Source: F23-D06 sp045132055
GTDB lineage: Bacteria > Bacteroidota > Bacteroidia > Bacteroidales > WCHB1-69
Direction of reading: 5' to 3'
DNA: 64,000 nucleotides
Assembly: GCA_045132055.1 (NCBI GenBank)
Contig: JBGURP010000055.1
Span: forward strand, 135,859 to 199,858
Shown here: positions 18,016 through 24,784 of the stretch, one piece after another
Position numbering within the stretch: position 1 is the first letter of the stretch
Layout of the letters: each line of letters starts with the position of its first letter
Position numbers and translations under genes: made by a program
The notes under the pieces: generated by a model
Seen by the model: the letters and a program-made list of their open reading frames with translations, nothing else
What the model was told of the DNA's origin: nothing
Databases searched by the model: none

Positions 18016-18023
18016 CAAAGATA
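18016..18023 (-). promoter_or_regulatory. -7 promoter element of the T9SS-RHS operon
   Basis: Minus-strand TATCTTTG, 26 bp upstream of the ATG at 17989. The recombinase gene ends 30 bp further upstream, so this is the likely start of the T9SS protein / RHS toxin / immunity transcript. Confidence 0.65.
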
Positions 18024-18053
18024 GCATTTTTTTAATCCGGTTGCATTTTTTTG

Positions 18054-19178
18054 TCAGAAACGGATTTTGTTCGCCGCCAGTATCTTTCTGGCATCCGTCA
18101 CGTGCGTGTAGCGGTCAGTCATGGAGATTGAGTGGTGCCCGGCAAGGTCCTTGACGTACTTCGGGGGCATTCCCGATTCGAGCATCTCGGTGATGCCCGT
18201 GTCCTTGAGGGAGTAGAAATGGAACGTGGAGGGCAGGGAGAGGTGTTTCAGCATCCTGTGCCAGGCCTCGAACAGGTTTCGGGTGGTGTAGGACTTCGGG
18301 CCGGGTTTGAAATGCCGGGAGAATATGAAAGTATGGGGAGAGAGCGTCTCCGCCCGCAGTTTCCTGAAGTGTCCGAGCACATCGTCGGACAGGGCTATCA
18401 CACGTTCCTCATGGTTCTTCGACACGTTTGGCGGTATCCTGAGCATCCCCTCGTCAAAGTCTATGTCCCGCAGTTGGAGCATGAGTATCTCCTTGGGCCG
18501 CACCAGATGCTTGAAGCAGAGTTGCATAATGGCTATGTATTCCGTCATGCCTCTTTTCGTGAAGTAGTCGAGGATTTTTTTGCGCTCATGTTTTGGGATG
18601 GTTGTCCTATGTTTTTTTTCTTTCCTCTTGCCTTTGAACGGTTCGAAGGGGTTGGATGGCAGAAGACCGTCGCTGACAAAGGACCGGAACATGCTCTTCA
18701 GGAACTGGAGCATGTTGTTGTAGGCGTACGCGCTTCTTCCGCCTTTGCCGTACTCCTCCAGCAGTTCGGCGGCCTGCTTGCCCGTGAAGTAGGCACAAAG
18801 CCAGTCGGACAGGCCTTTCTTCTCGCACCATGTGAGAAAGAACGCAAGCTTCGACTTGTAGCCCCGTGTCGAGTCCTTCCGGAGGGTTTCCTGTTTTTTG
18901 CGGTAGAAGTCTTCGGCGGCCTGCTCCACGGTTTGCGGTCTTCTGTTCGACTCCTCTTCCCCCGTCAGAGGGTTCCAGCCCGCGTAGAGCCGTCTGTTGG
19001 TCTCCGCGCACAGCAGGCGCGCATAGCGCAAGCGCTCGCGGCGGTCACGGATGCGGTTGCAGCGGATCCTTCTGCGCTTGAGCCTTCCGCTGACAGGGTC
19101 GAGTACGTGGTAGCTGACATAGACCTCCTTGTTGGAGGACACTTGTGCCGGGATGAAGTCGATGAATGGTGTTGTCAT
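18054..19178 (-). CDS. Tyrosine recombinase (phage integrase family) inside the RHS array
   Basis: 374 residues. An N-terminal Arm/SAM-like region (about 1-190) precedes the catalytic domain (about 195-374). Catalytic residues that can be placed: Arg in FKHLVRPKEILML, Lys in VSKNHEERVIALS, the LAGHHSISMTDRYTH box with the His/His pair and the nucleophilic Tyr. The second box reads FHFYSLKDTGITEML, so the usual Arg of HxLRH is Lys here. Such variants occur in Bacteroidota recombinases (from memory), so this need not mean loss of activity. It lies between the full-length RHS operon and the inverted plus-strand cassettes, close to the centre of the array, and has no other phage or transposon genes around it. 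It may catalyse or assist tail exchange, or may only mark the arrival of the locus. Confidence 0.88.
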   Translation of the reverse strand: MTTPFIDFIPAQVSSNKEVYVSYHVLDPVSGRLKRRRIRCNRIRDRRERLRYARLLCAETNRRLYAGWNPLTGEEESNRRPQTVEQAAEDFYRKKQETLRKDSTRGYKSKLAFFLTWCEKKGLSDWLCAYFTGKQAAELLEEYGKGGRSAYAYNNMLQFLKSMFRSFVSDGLLPSNPFEPFKGKRKEKKHRTTIPKHERKKILDYFTKRGMTEYIAIMQLCFKHLVRPKEILMLQLRDIDFDEGMLRIPPNVSKNHEERVIALSDDVLGHFRKLRAETLSPHTFIFSRHFKPGPKSYTTRNLFEAWHRMLKHLSLPSTFHFYSLKDTGITEMLESGMPPKYVKDLAGHHSISMTDRYTHVTDARKILAANKIRF

Positions 19179-19212
19179 GATGGTGAATTGAAAAGGTTAG
19201 GAATGCTGCCTT

Positions 19213-19229
19213 GCAAGCATCTTGCTTGC
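19213..19229. repeat. Short inverted repeat upstream of the recombinase gene
   Basis: GCAAGC-ATCTT-GCTTGC, 6-bp arms with 5-bp centre, 35 bp upstream of the recombinase ATG. Could be an operator or a recombination core; the sequence alone does not decide. Confidence 0.35.
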
Positions 19230-19432
19230 TGGAATAAATATGGTTATAATCGTATTTTGGTTTAAAACACATTATGGATAAATCCTTCGCGAAACCCTCC
19301 GGTGCATTGCCGTGGTGCAGAACTGGCGCAGCGGCACAGGTTCGCAAGCGGTTGTGGATGCGGCGTTCAGAAAATACATGGTGCAACATCGCGGCGCAAA
19401 TATGGCCATTTTTTTCTTTTGCGAAAAAATCT

Positions 19433-19440
19433 TATTTTTG
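19433..19440 (+). promoter_or_regulatory. -7 promoter element for cassette E
   Basis: TATTTTTG matches TAnnTTTG and lies 19 nt before the ATG at 19460. It supports that ATG over the longer upstream frame that begins inside the recombinase promoter region. Confidence 0.55.
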
Positions 19441-19459
19441 CCACGATAAGTTGTTGCGT

Positions 19460-20275
19460 ATGAATCAGCCTGTTACATATAGTAAAACATTTCTGCCCGA
19501 CACGCTTGCGGAGATTTTCACCTTCTCCGCAAAAGAGAAGGACGCAGAAACCGGCTATTCTTACTTTGGCTCAAGGTATTACAGCAGCGATCTGAGTATC
19601 TGGCTCAGCGTCGATCCGCAGGCTTCGAAATATCCTTCTTTGAGTCCGTACGTGTATTGCGCGAATAACCCGATAAAGTTGATGGATCCGAATGGGGAAG
19701 ATTATGAAACCATTATAAATAAAGATAATAAAACCATAACCATTAAAGCAATATATTATGCAAAAGATTCCGATAAGAAAAACCTCCAAAAAGGACTTGA
19801 TGCTTGGAATAGCCAATCCGGCAAATACACTTTCACTATAGAAAATGGTGAAAATGCAGGAACTTATACCATAAACTTTGAACTAACCATGGCAGAGAGT
19901 GACGGGACAAGTAGCCCTATCGATGGCATTTCGAATTCTTTCGAGATGGTTTCAGATAACATTGGTGGGCGAGGTCTAACTAACGACGGCCGTACTATTA
20001 AAGTAAACAATAACGCTCCGGACAGGACGATTATTCACGAAATAGGTCATACATTAGGAAATGGAGAATTTAATCGCGGAGTAATGCTACAAGGAGGGAA
20101 TAGTGACAAAATCTTAAAGGAAAACATATCAACTACGCTTAATCAAGCAGGCTTTCATAGTCTGGGTAATTTCTGTGGCTCTCAAATCACAGATCCACCA
20201 TCACAATCATGCAACACTTTTTGTAATCAAACCACTAATGAACCCATATATGGGATAATTAACAGAAAAAGATGA
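19460..20275 (+). CDS. Orphan RHS-core cassette E with HExxH metallopeptidase tail
   Basis: 271 residues from the ATG at 19460; a longer frame from 19274 exists but its first 62 residues look non-coding and would ignore the promoter. Leader MNQPVTYSKTFLPDTLAEI, then RHS core (FTFSAKEKDAETG to DPNGED). The ~190-residue tail has DRTIIHEIGHTLGNGEF, an HExxHxxG metzincin-like helix, followed by FNRGVML, where the Met could form the met-turn. The first gene of the inverted right-hand half of the array. Its TGA overlaps the ATG of the following lipoprotein gene (ATGA), so the pair is translationally coupled. Confidence 0.82.
   Translation: MNQPVTYSKTFLPDTLAEIFTFSAKEKDAETGYSYFGSRYYSSDLSIWLSVDPQASKYPSLSPYVYCANNPIKLMDPNGEDYETIINKDNKTITIKAIYYAKDSDKKNLQKGLDAWNSQSGKYTFTIENGENAGTYTINFELTMAESDGTSSPIDGISNSFEMVSDNIGGRGLTNDGRTIKVNNNAPDRTIIHEIGHTLGNGEFNRGVMLQGGNSDKILKENISTTLNQAGFHSLGNFCGSQITDPPSQSCNTFCNQTTNEPIYGIINRKR
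19517..19702 (+). repeat. RHS core repeat, copy E (inverted relative to copy D)
   Basis: About 185 bp encoding FTFSAKEKDAETGYSYFGSR through DPNGED on the plus strand. With copy D at 7876-8062 it forms an inverted-repeat pair 11.5 kb apart. Confidence 0.92.
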
Positions 20276-20967
20276 GGACTCTTGTTTCAGTTTGCCAAAT
20301 TGTATTTTTTTCCTTCTTGTTATATTCTTGCACAACAACAGCACATTATCAGAAATATAACAAAGCAATTGAAGAATTGACAAAACAGTATGCAAATAAT
20401 ATAGACACTGCGTCCTCAGTCATTCAAGTAACTGGAGTGGTCAAAGTCGATTCTTTCTTCATCCATTATAATAGAAATATTGATCCTGACAAACTATGGA
20501 AATACAATATTTTCAAAACAAAATCTGATGTGCTTTACTTCAGTACAACCCCATGCGATGTCATTGATTGCGGAGCCCACCAAAAACTCTTTAAAGAATG
20601 TATTTTTGATTCAACATCTTTTGTCATTATTTCCTCTAGTGACTTTTTAAGAAAACATATTATTCCATTCGTTAAAGACACCATGCTGAAAGAGAATTTA
20701 AGAGTTATTGTTGACAATGATGACATACTACCTATAGGTGTCGTAAATTATAAAAGAATTTTTTTTAAGCACAATAAATATGCTTGTGATGTGGCCTTCT
20801 ATAAAACAAATTGTTTTTTGCGCGTACAAATGCCTGTATGGTTTTTCAATTTGACATACTCTAAACATAGTTGCCCACCCATATTTTATTTTTTAGGAGA
20901 AGAAGAATACTATGACCTATATTTGAATGTGATTGTGCCCTTACCAGCGGATATTCAAGACATCTAA
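20272..20967 (+). CDS. Lipoprotein partner (putative immunity protein) of cassette E
   Basis: 231 residues; the ATG overlaps the stop codon of cassette E by 4 nt. MRTLVSVCQIVFFSFLLYSC is a lipoprotein signal peptide with lipobox LYSC, followed by TTTAHY. The mature domain is AT-rich and rich in aromatic residues (MPVWFFNLTYSKHSCPP near the end); I do not recognise the family. Coupling to a metallopeptidase-like toxin and the predicted envelope location support an immunity role. Confidence 0.75.
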   Translation: MRTLVSVCQIVFFSFLLYSCTTTAHYQKYNKAIEELTKQYANNIDTASSVIQVTGVVKVDSFFIHYNRNIDPDKLWKYNIFKTKSDVLYFSTTPCDVIDCGAHQKLFKECIFDSTSFVIISSSDFLRKHIIPFVKDTMLKENLRVIVDNDDILPIGVVNYKRIFFKHNKYACDVAFYKTNCFLRVQMPVWFFNLTYSKHSCPPIFYFLGEEEYYDLYLNVIVPLPADIQDI

Positions 20968-21022
20968 AAATACAATTTTGTATCTTCCACATATTGCTAA
21001 TTAACCTTAATTAATTATTTTG

Positions 21023-21030
21023 TAACTTTG
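21023..21030 (+). promoter_or_regulatory. -7 element directly in front of cassette F start (leaderless type)
   Basis: TAACTTTG, 4 nt (CAGC) before the ATG at 21035, the same box and spacing as at cassette B and the leader remnant. A TTG about 26 bp upstream is a weak -33 candidate. Confidence 0.7.
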
Positions 21031-21034
21031 CAGC

Positions 21035-21901
21035 ATGAATAATGGTAGATTTGTAGCATATTATTCAGCAACAGTCTGCGATGGGAATCCATATTGCAAA
21101 AGCAAGAGTATGTCTTTGGATATAGCAGGAACTTTCACCTTCTCCGCAAAAGAGAAAGATGCCGAAACCGGCTTTTCTTACTTTGGCTCAAGATATTACA
21201 GCTCCGACCTATCCATCTGGCTGAGCGTCGATCCGATGAGTGACAAATATCCCTCACTGAGTCCGTATGCTTACTGTGCGAATAACCCAATAAAGTTGGT
21301 GGATCCGAATGGGGAAGAGATTGGAGATTTTTATGATCAATGGGGAAGAAAAATCGGTTCAGATGGACGTGCTGATGATAATGTTTTCATTGTAAGTGAT
21401 CAAGCTTCTCAAAACAAGATAAAAGAGAATAGGCGAAATCACGTAAATACCAATTCAGCCGATGTAAAAGTTGACGTGACTACCACGTATAATGTCTTAA
21501 GTGAGGCTTCAGATGTTTATGAAAGAACTGTAAAAAACGGAGGATATAACGAAGAAGCATCAGCATTACCTACAGATGGAGGATCCGCTGATTGGGAAAG
21601 AAAATCTGGAGTTAATGAACATAGTGTTGAAGTCCCAATACCCCAAGGAGATGTCCTTATTCATTCTCACCCGTTAAAAAAAAGGAATCCATGTGATTAC
21701 ACATCCCCGAAAGTGATAAGTGATAAAGATAAATCACATTTTGAAAAATTTAAATTAAATATTGTAGTCGGAAATGACGGAGGTAACTGTAGCGGTGGAG
21801 TATGGTCTGGCCGCAAACCAACAGCATCTTTTTATGACTCGAGCAGCAAAAATCTCATAAATTTACTTTTCGATGTGGTGAAGAAAATAGTCAACCGATA
21901 A
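21035..21901 (+). CDS. Orphan RHS-core cassette F with JAB/JAMM-like toxin tail
   Basis: 288 residues. The leader MNNGRFVAYYSATVCDGN resembles the leader of cassette B (YY followed by a Cys). RHS core: FTFSAKEKDAETG to DPNGEE. The ~195-residue tail contains GDVLIHSHPLKKRN and then KVISDKDKSHF: His-x-His-Pro followed by Ser-x-x-Asp, the zinc-binding pattern of JAB/MPN metallopeptidases, with a glutamate (HSVEVPIP) in the expected upstream strand. No signal peptide. Its stop codon is 11 nt before the exported partner gene. Confidence 0.8.
   Translation: MNNGRFVAYYSATVCDGNPYCKSKSMSLDIAGTFTFSAKEKDAETGFSYFGSRYYSSDLSIWLSVDPMSDKYPSLSPYAYCANNPIKLVDPNGEEIGDFYDQWGRKIGSDGRADDNVFIVSDQASQNKIKENRRNHVNTNSADVKVDVTTTYNVLSEASDVYERTVKNGGYNEEASALPTDGGSADWERKSGVNEHSVEVPIPQGDVLIHSHPLKKRNPCDYTSPKVISDKDKSHFEKFKLNIVVGNDGGNCSGGVWSGRKPTASFYDSSSKNLINLLFDVVKKIVNR
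21134..21318 (+). repeat. RHS core repeat, copy F
   Basis: About 185 bp encoding FTFSAKEKDAETGFSYFGSR through DPNGEE, inverted relative to copy D. It starts at the same TTCACCTTCTCCGC boundary. Confidence 0.92.
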
Positions 21902-21912
21902 TTAGTACCATT

Positions 21913-22503
21913 ATGTTGAACAGTAATAAGATCTTTCAAAAAATATTTGTATTATTGTTTTTATTTTGGCCATTTACAATTATTTGCCAAAATAACAATC
22001 CAAATGATCCGTTAGACACGTACAGTGCTCCTTCATTCGCCTATTTAACCGTAATAGATGGGAAAATTCCATATTCTGTTCTTTCAAAACTATCGTTTAA
22101 GCACAATAAGCTAAACGACACTATAATATATAATTGCTATTATATCAATAACAGACATTATTCAGAAAATCTGATGATGCTGGATTCCATACCCGATTCA
22201 GTCACAGTTTCGATAGATGTTTTTTTTGAAGAACCAATAGGATATAATAAAGCTAAAATGCATCATTATCATGATGAAATGCCTCTTGGTAGACTTAAAC
22301 TTGTACAGATATTATCAATCACCAATTTCCGTCACAAACAATACTATATGCATTATGTTTTTGATCCACCATTAAGAACATATCCTTTGTATGAAAGACG
22401 CTTTGGCAATAAGAATAAATTTTATTCGAGAGTGTTCTCATGTTTTTATCCGTATTCATATAACAAATGGTCAAAAGGAGGAAGAACAAAACCGTCATAT
22501 TAA
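21913..22503 (+). CDS. Exported partner (putative immunity protein) of cassette F
   Basis: 196 residues. The hydrophobic N-terminus (IFVLLFLFWPFTIICQ) is a signal peptide; a Cys is present at its end but the surrounding residues are a poor lipobox, so soluble export is more likely. Mature part: AT-rich, many Tyr/Asn, with FDPPLRTYPLYERRFGNKNK near the end; no family recognised. Lies 11 nt after cassette F on the same strand. Immunity role inferred from order and export. Confidence 0.7.
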   Translation: MLNSNKIFQKIFVLLFLFWPFTIICQNNNPNDPLDTYSAPSFAYLTVIDGKIPYSVLSKLSFKHNKLNDTIIYNCYYINNRHYSENLMMLDSIPDSVTVSIDVFFEEPIGYNKAKMHHYHDEMPLGRLKLVQILSITNFRHKQYYMHYVFDPPLRTYPLYERRFGNKNKFYSRVFSCFYPYSYNKWSKGGRTKPSY

Positions 22504-22581
22504 GGTGAAAGTTTAATACTGATAAATCGTGGTCATCAACTCGACTCATTAAATTCTGTATCATTACTTTATTTAATCCTT

Positions 22582-23412
22582 ATGACTGCTGTCGCCATGT
22601 ATAATCACATGATTCTTGCCAATAGTTTCACCTTCTCCGCAAAAGAGAAGGATACCGAGACGGGGTATTCCTACTTTGGTGCGCGGTATTACTCTTCTGA
22701 TTTATCTATTTGGCTGAGTGTGGATCCGATGAGTGACAAATATCCGTCACTTTCGCCTTATACTTACTGTGCGAACAACCCGATAAAACTTACTGATCCT
22801 GACGGAAGATGGATTCCAGGACTGGATGACGAAGGGAATGTGACATACACGGCAGAGAAAGGTGACAGTTATGACACTTTCATCAAACAGTTCGACTGTA
22901 GAGATGCTGATGGAAATAATCGGGGCAGAGATATTTTTTCGAATGCTGGTTTAAAAAAAGATGGAAGTGAAATAAAAGAAGGTTCCGTAATAAAAGGAGA
23001 TGCTGTTAAACAAGTGACAGGCAATGATGTGTTGAAAGGAAATTGGAATAACATGACGGATGACCAAAAAGCTTCTCAAATAAAATTCGCTCTTGATTAT
23101 GGAGAAAAACACAAGACTACGATTGGAAATTCCTATGCGATAGATCTGAATGAATTCATAAATGATTTTGGCTCATCTTATAGCGGTATAAGTTTGAACA
23201 ATGTGCAAATCCCCGACAAAAATACAGGAACAGCGATTGTCAACATGAGGCTTTGGCCAAAGGAAGGATTGACAGATAGTCGAGGTCGAATACCCATACG
23301 CTGGAGGTCACAATCTGGAGGAGAAAATTATAATACCAAGTATTATTATAGTGCTAAAAATCCAAATGCGCGGAATCCTTTGCCGGCAATTGGAATTACT
23401 CGTTGTAAATAA
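22582..23412 (+). CDS. Orphan RHS-core cassette G with toxin tail of unknown type
   Basis: 276 residues; the ATG at 22582 gives the leader MTAVAMYNHMILANS (two further in-frame ATGs follow before the core). The core reads FTFSAKEKDTETGYSYFGAR and ends DPDGRW instead of DPNGE. The ~200-residue tail begins IPGLDDEGNVTYTAEKGDSY, a stretch like the LysM-type or cell-wall entry segment found after some RHS cores, and ends with WRSQSGGENYNTKYYYSAKN. I see no HExxH, JAMM or nuclease motif, so the activity is open. No good TAnnTTTG box is seen immediately upstream, unlike cassettes B, E and F. Its partner follows after 8 nt. Confidence 0.75.
   Translation: MTAVAMYNHMILANSFTFSAKEKDTETGYSYFGARYYSSDLSIWLSVDPMSDKYPSLSPYTYCANNPIKLTDPDGRWIPGLDDEGNVTYTAEKGDSYDTFIKQFDCRDADGNNRGRDIFSNAGLKKDGSEIKEGSVIKGDAVKQVTGNDVLKGNWNNMTDDQKASQIKFALDYGEKHKTTIGNSYAIDLNEFINDFGSSYSGISLNNVQIPDKNTGTAIVNMRLWPKEGLTDSRGRIPIRWRSQSGGENYNTKYYYSAKNPNARNPLPAIGITRCK
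22627..22812 (+). repeat. RHS core repeat, copy G
   Basis: About 185 bp encoding FTFSAKEKDTETGYSYFGAR through DPDGRW, inverted relative to copy D. It has more third-position changes than copies E and F. Confidence 0.9.
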
Positions 23413-23420
23413 ATCCCATT

Positions 23421-24020
23421 ATGAAATTCACCATATTATTACTATTCATATCTTTATCAGTTTTTGTATCTGCTCAACAAACAAAAATTGACACGATTAA
23501 CATATCAATCGTAAAATCTAATTATCCGTTAATAGCAAAAACGGAAGATTTACATTTTATTCCAGATGTTCGACATTGGCATAGTTGTTTTAATGTGAAA
23601 GGTCAACTTTACCCTTCGCACAGTTCAGATTCTTTTTACGTCTTCTATGCAAATCAAATATCTGCAGACAAATATAAATTATCCTATCTTGAAACGGGCT
23701 CTGATGCGCGATTGGAATACATCTGGTTGAAAAAGAATAAAAAATTCTGGATGGATTATCGCGGATTAATTTTACGAAATAATACATCTTTAAGTGATGT
23801 CAATATTTTTTTTAAATATGACGAGAGTGAAGCAGAATACGGCATAGGCCCTTTAATCATAGGAAATAGATGCAAAAATATCCCACAGTACATTCTCTCT
23901 TTCAGTACAGGCGAACCAAATAACACTAAAATCACTTTGATTTTTGACAGGAAAAAACGCCTTAAAATCATACATATGGACTACTATCATCCATCTAATT
24001 TAATATTAAGACGCCAATGA
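23421..24020 (+). CDS. Exported partner (putative immunity protein) of cassette G
   Basis: 199 residues with a textbook signal peptide (MKFTILLLFISLSVFVSAQQ, cleavage after VSA). The ATG is 8 nt after the cassette G stop codon. Mature domain unrecognised; it contains a HWHSCF segment and a basic C-terminus. It is the last complete gene of the array before a leader remnant. Immunity role inferred from position and export. Confidence 0.7.
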   Translation: MKFTILLLFISLSVFVSAQQTKIDTINISIVKSNYPLIAKTEDLHFIPDVRHWHSCFNVKGQLYPSHSSDSFYVFYANQISADKYKLSYLETGSDARLEYIWLKKNKKFWMDYRGLILRNNTSLSDVNIFFKYDESEAEYGIGPLIIGNRCKNIPQYILSFSTGEPNNTKITLIFDRKKRLKIIHMDYYHPSNLILRRQ

Positions 24021-24041
24021 TTGTATCAAATGGATTTTTTG

Positions 24042-24049
24042 TAACTTTG
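24042..24049 (+). promoter_or_regulatory. -7 element in front of the cassette leader remnant
   Basis: TAACTTTG, 4 nt (CCAC) before the ATG at 24054. A TTG at 24021 is 18 bp upstream, an acceptable -33 element. The promoter survives although the cassette behind it is gone. Confidence 0.65.
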
Positions 24050-24053
24050 CCAC

Positions 24054-24233
24054 ATGAAAAGCTGTTGGTTAGAAGCATATTATCCGGCAAAGGCACACTG
24101 TGAGAAGCCAGCTCGCAGGTGGTATGATATGCTGTTTTTATATATGGAAAGTGATGTGAGTCAATTCTTTAGTAAATCATCTATCCCTTTCAGCTTCAAA
24201 GTGATTGCTGATAGTTTCGCCCCAGGTCTCTGA
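24054..24233 (+). pseudogene. Remnant of a cassette leader (core and toxin tail lost)
   Basis: A 59-residue frame beginning MKSCWLEAYYPAKAHCEKPA, matching the M....[LV].[AS]YY...C pattern of the leaders of cassettes B and F and preceded by the same promoter box at the same distance. After residue 40 the sequence (SSIPFSFKVIADSFAPGL) no longer matches the RHS core and ends in a stop. No toxin tail or partner gene follows. Read as the scar of an eighth cassette that was deleted or exchanged away. Confidence 0.6.
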
Positions 24234-24297
24234 GAGAATGTCAGCAATAGTATAAACAATTGTCAATTATCAGCCATCTGTCATGCGACGGCTTTAA

Positions 24298-24404
24298 CCA
24301 AACGTGTGTTTCTATTGTCCTGCCATTTGCCGCGGCATTGATGCTGTTCACTCTGTAACCCACAGAAAGAATTAAATCCAAATTGAAATTTACAAGGTGT
24401 ACGG
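24298..24404 (-). pseudogene. Fragment of a RhuM-family gene
   Basis: A minus-strand frame reads VNFNLDLILSVGYRVNSINA, the conserved motif of RhuM (virulence/DNA-binding) family proteins, which are over 300 residues when complete. Only about 30 recognisable residues remain, with no start or stop of its own. It marks decayed accessory DNA between the RHS array and the housekeeping genes. Confidence 0.6.
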
Positions 24405-24425
24405 TTGTTTGCCCTCATTACCCAT

Positions 24426-24444
24426 ATATTCCAAAATGGAATAT
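24426..24444 (-). terminator. Perfect 8-bp inverted repeat downstream of the DUF59 gene
   Basis: ATATTCCA-AAA-TGGAATAT lies 22 bp after the minus-strand DUF59 gene. It lacks a U-tract and is AT-rich, so termination is only one possible role. Confidence 0.3.
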
Positions 24445-24465
24445 GTGCCAATCATTGCCAATGCA

Positions 24466-24765
24466 CTAATACAGCAGTCCCAACTCCAACTTGGCGGCTT
24501 CCGTCATCATGTCCATCTCCCAGGGCGGGTCGAAGGTAACATCTACTGTGACCTTGTTCACGCCCGGAATCATGGCCACCTTGGTCTGCACTTCCATGGG
24601 CAGACTTTCGGCCACCGGACAGTTGGGCGCGGTGAGCGTCATCAGGATATATACATCGTTGTTTTTGTTGACTTCCAGCTTGTAAATGAACCCCAACTCC
24701 CAGATGTTTACCGGAATCTCAGGGTCATAGATGGAATTGAGTACTTCAATGACTTTTTCTTTCAT
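24466..24765 (-). CDS. DUF59 / MIP18-like iron-sulfur cluster assembly protein
   Basis: 99 residues, full family length. Members (SufT, PaaD-like, eukaryotic MIP18) help mature Fe-S proteins. The motif DPEIPVNIWELGFIYKLEV near residue 18, and LTAPNCPVAESLP with the conserved Cys near 50, are diagnostic; TFDPPWEMDMMTEAAKLELG closes the domain. It precedes the YitT-dnaG-S41 genes on the same strand, with no suf genes in the window. Confidence 0.9.
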   Translation of the reverse strand: MKEKVIEVLNSIYDPEIPVNIWELGFIYKLEVNKNNDVYILMTLTAPNCPVAESLPMEVQTKVAMIPGVNKVTVDVTFDPPWEMDMMTEAAKLELGLLY

Positions 24766-24784
24766 CAGAATAATGATTTATGAA

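Noticed and set aside
19274..19459. Upstream extension of cassette E
   Set aside because: The 62 extra residues look non-coding, and a TAnnTTTG box lies inside this stretch 19 nt before the ATG at 19460.
2954..23412. Seven core repeats as an assembly artefact
   Set aside because: Copies differ at many third positions and each is followed by a different tail and partner gene, so they are real distinct loci.
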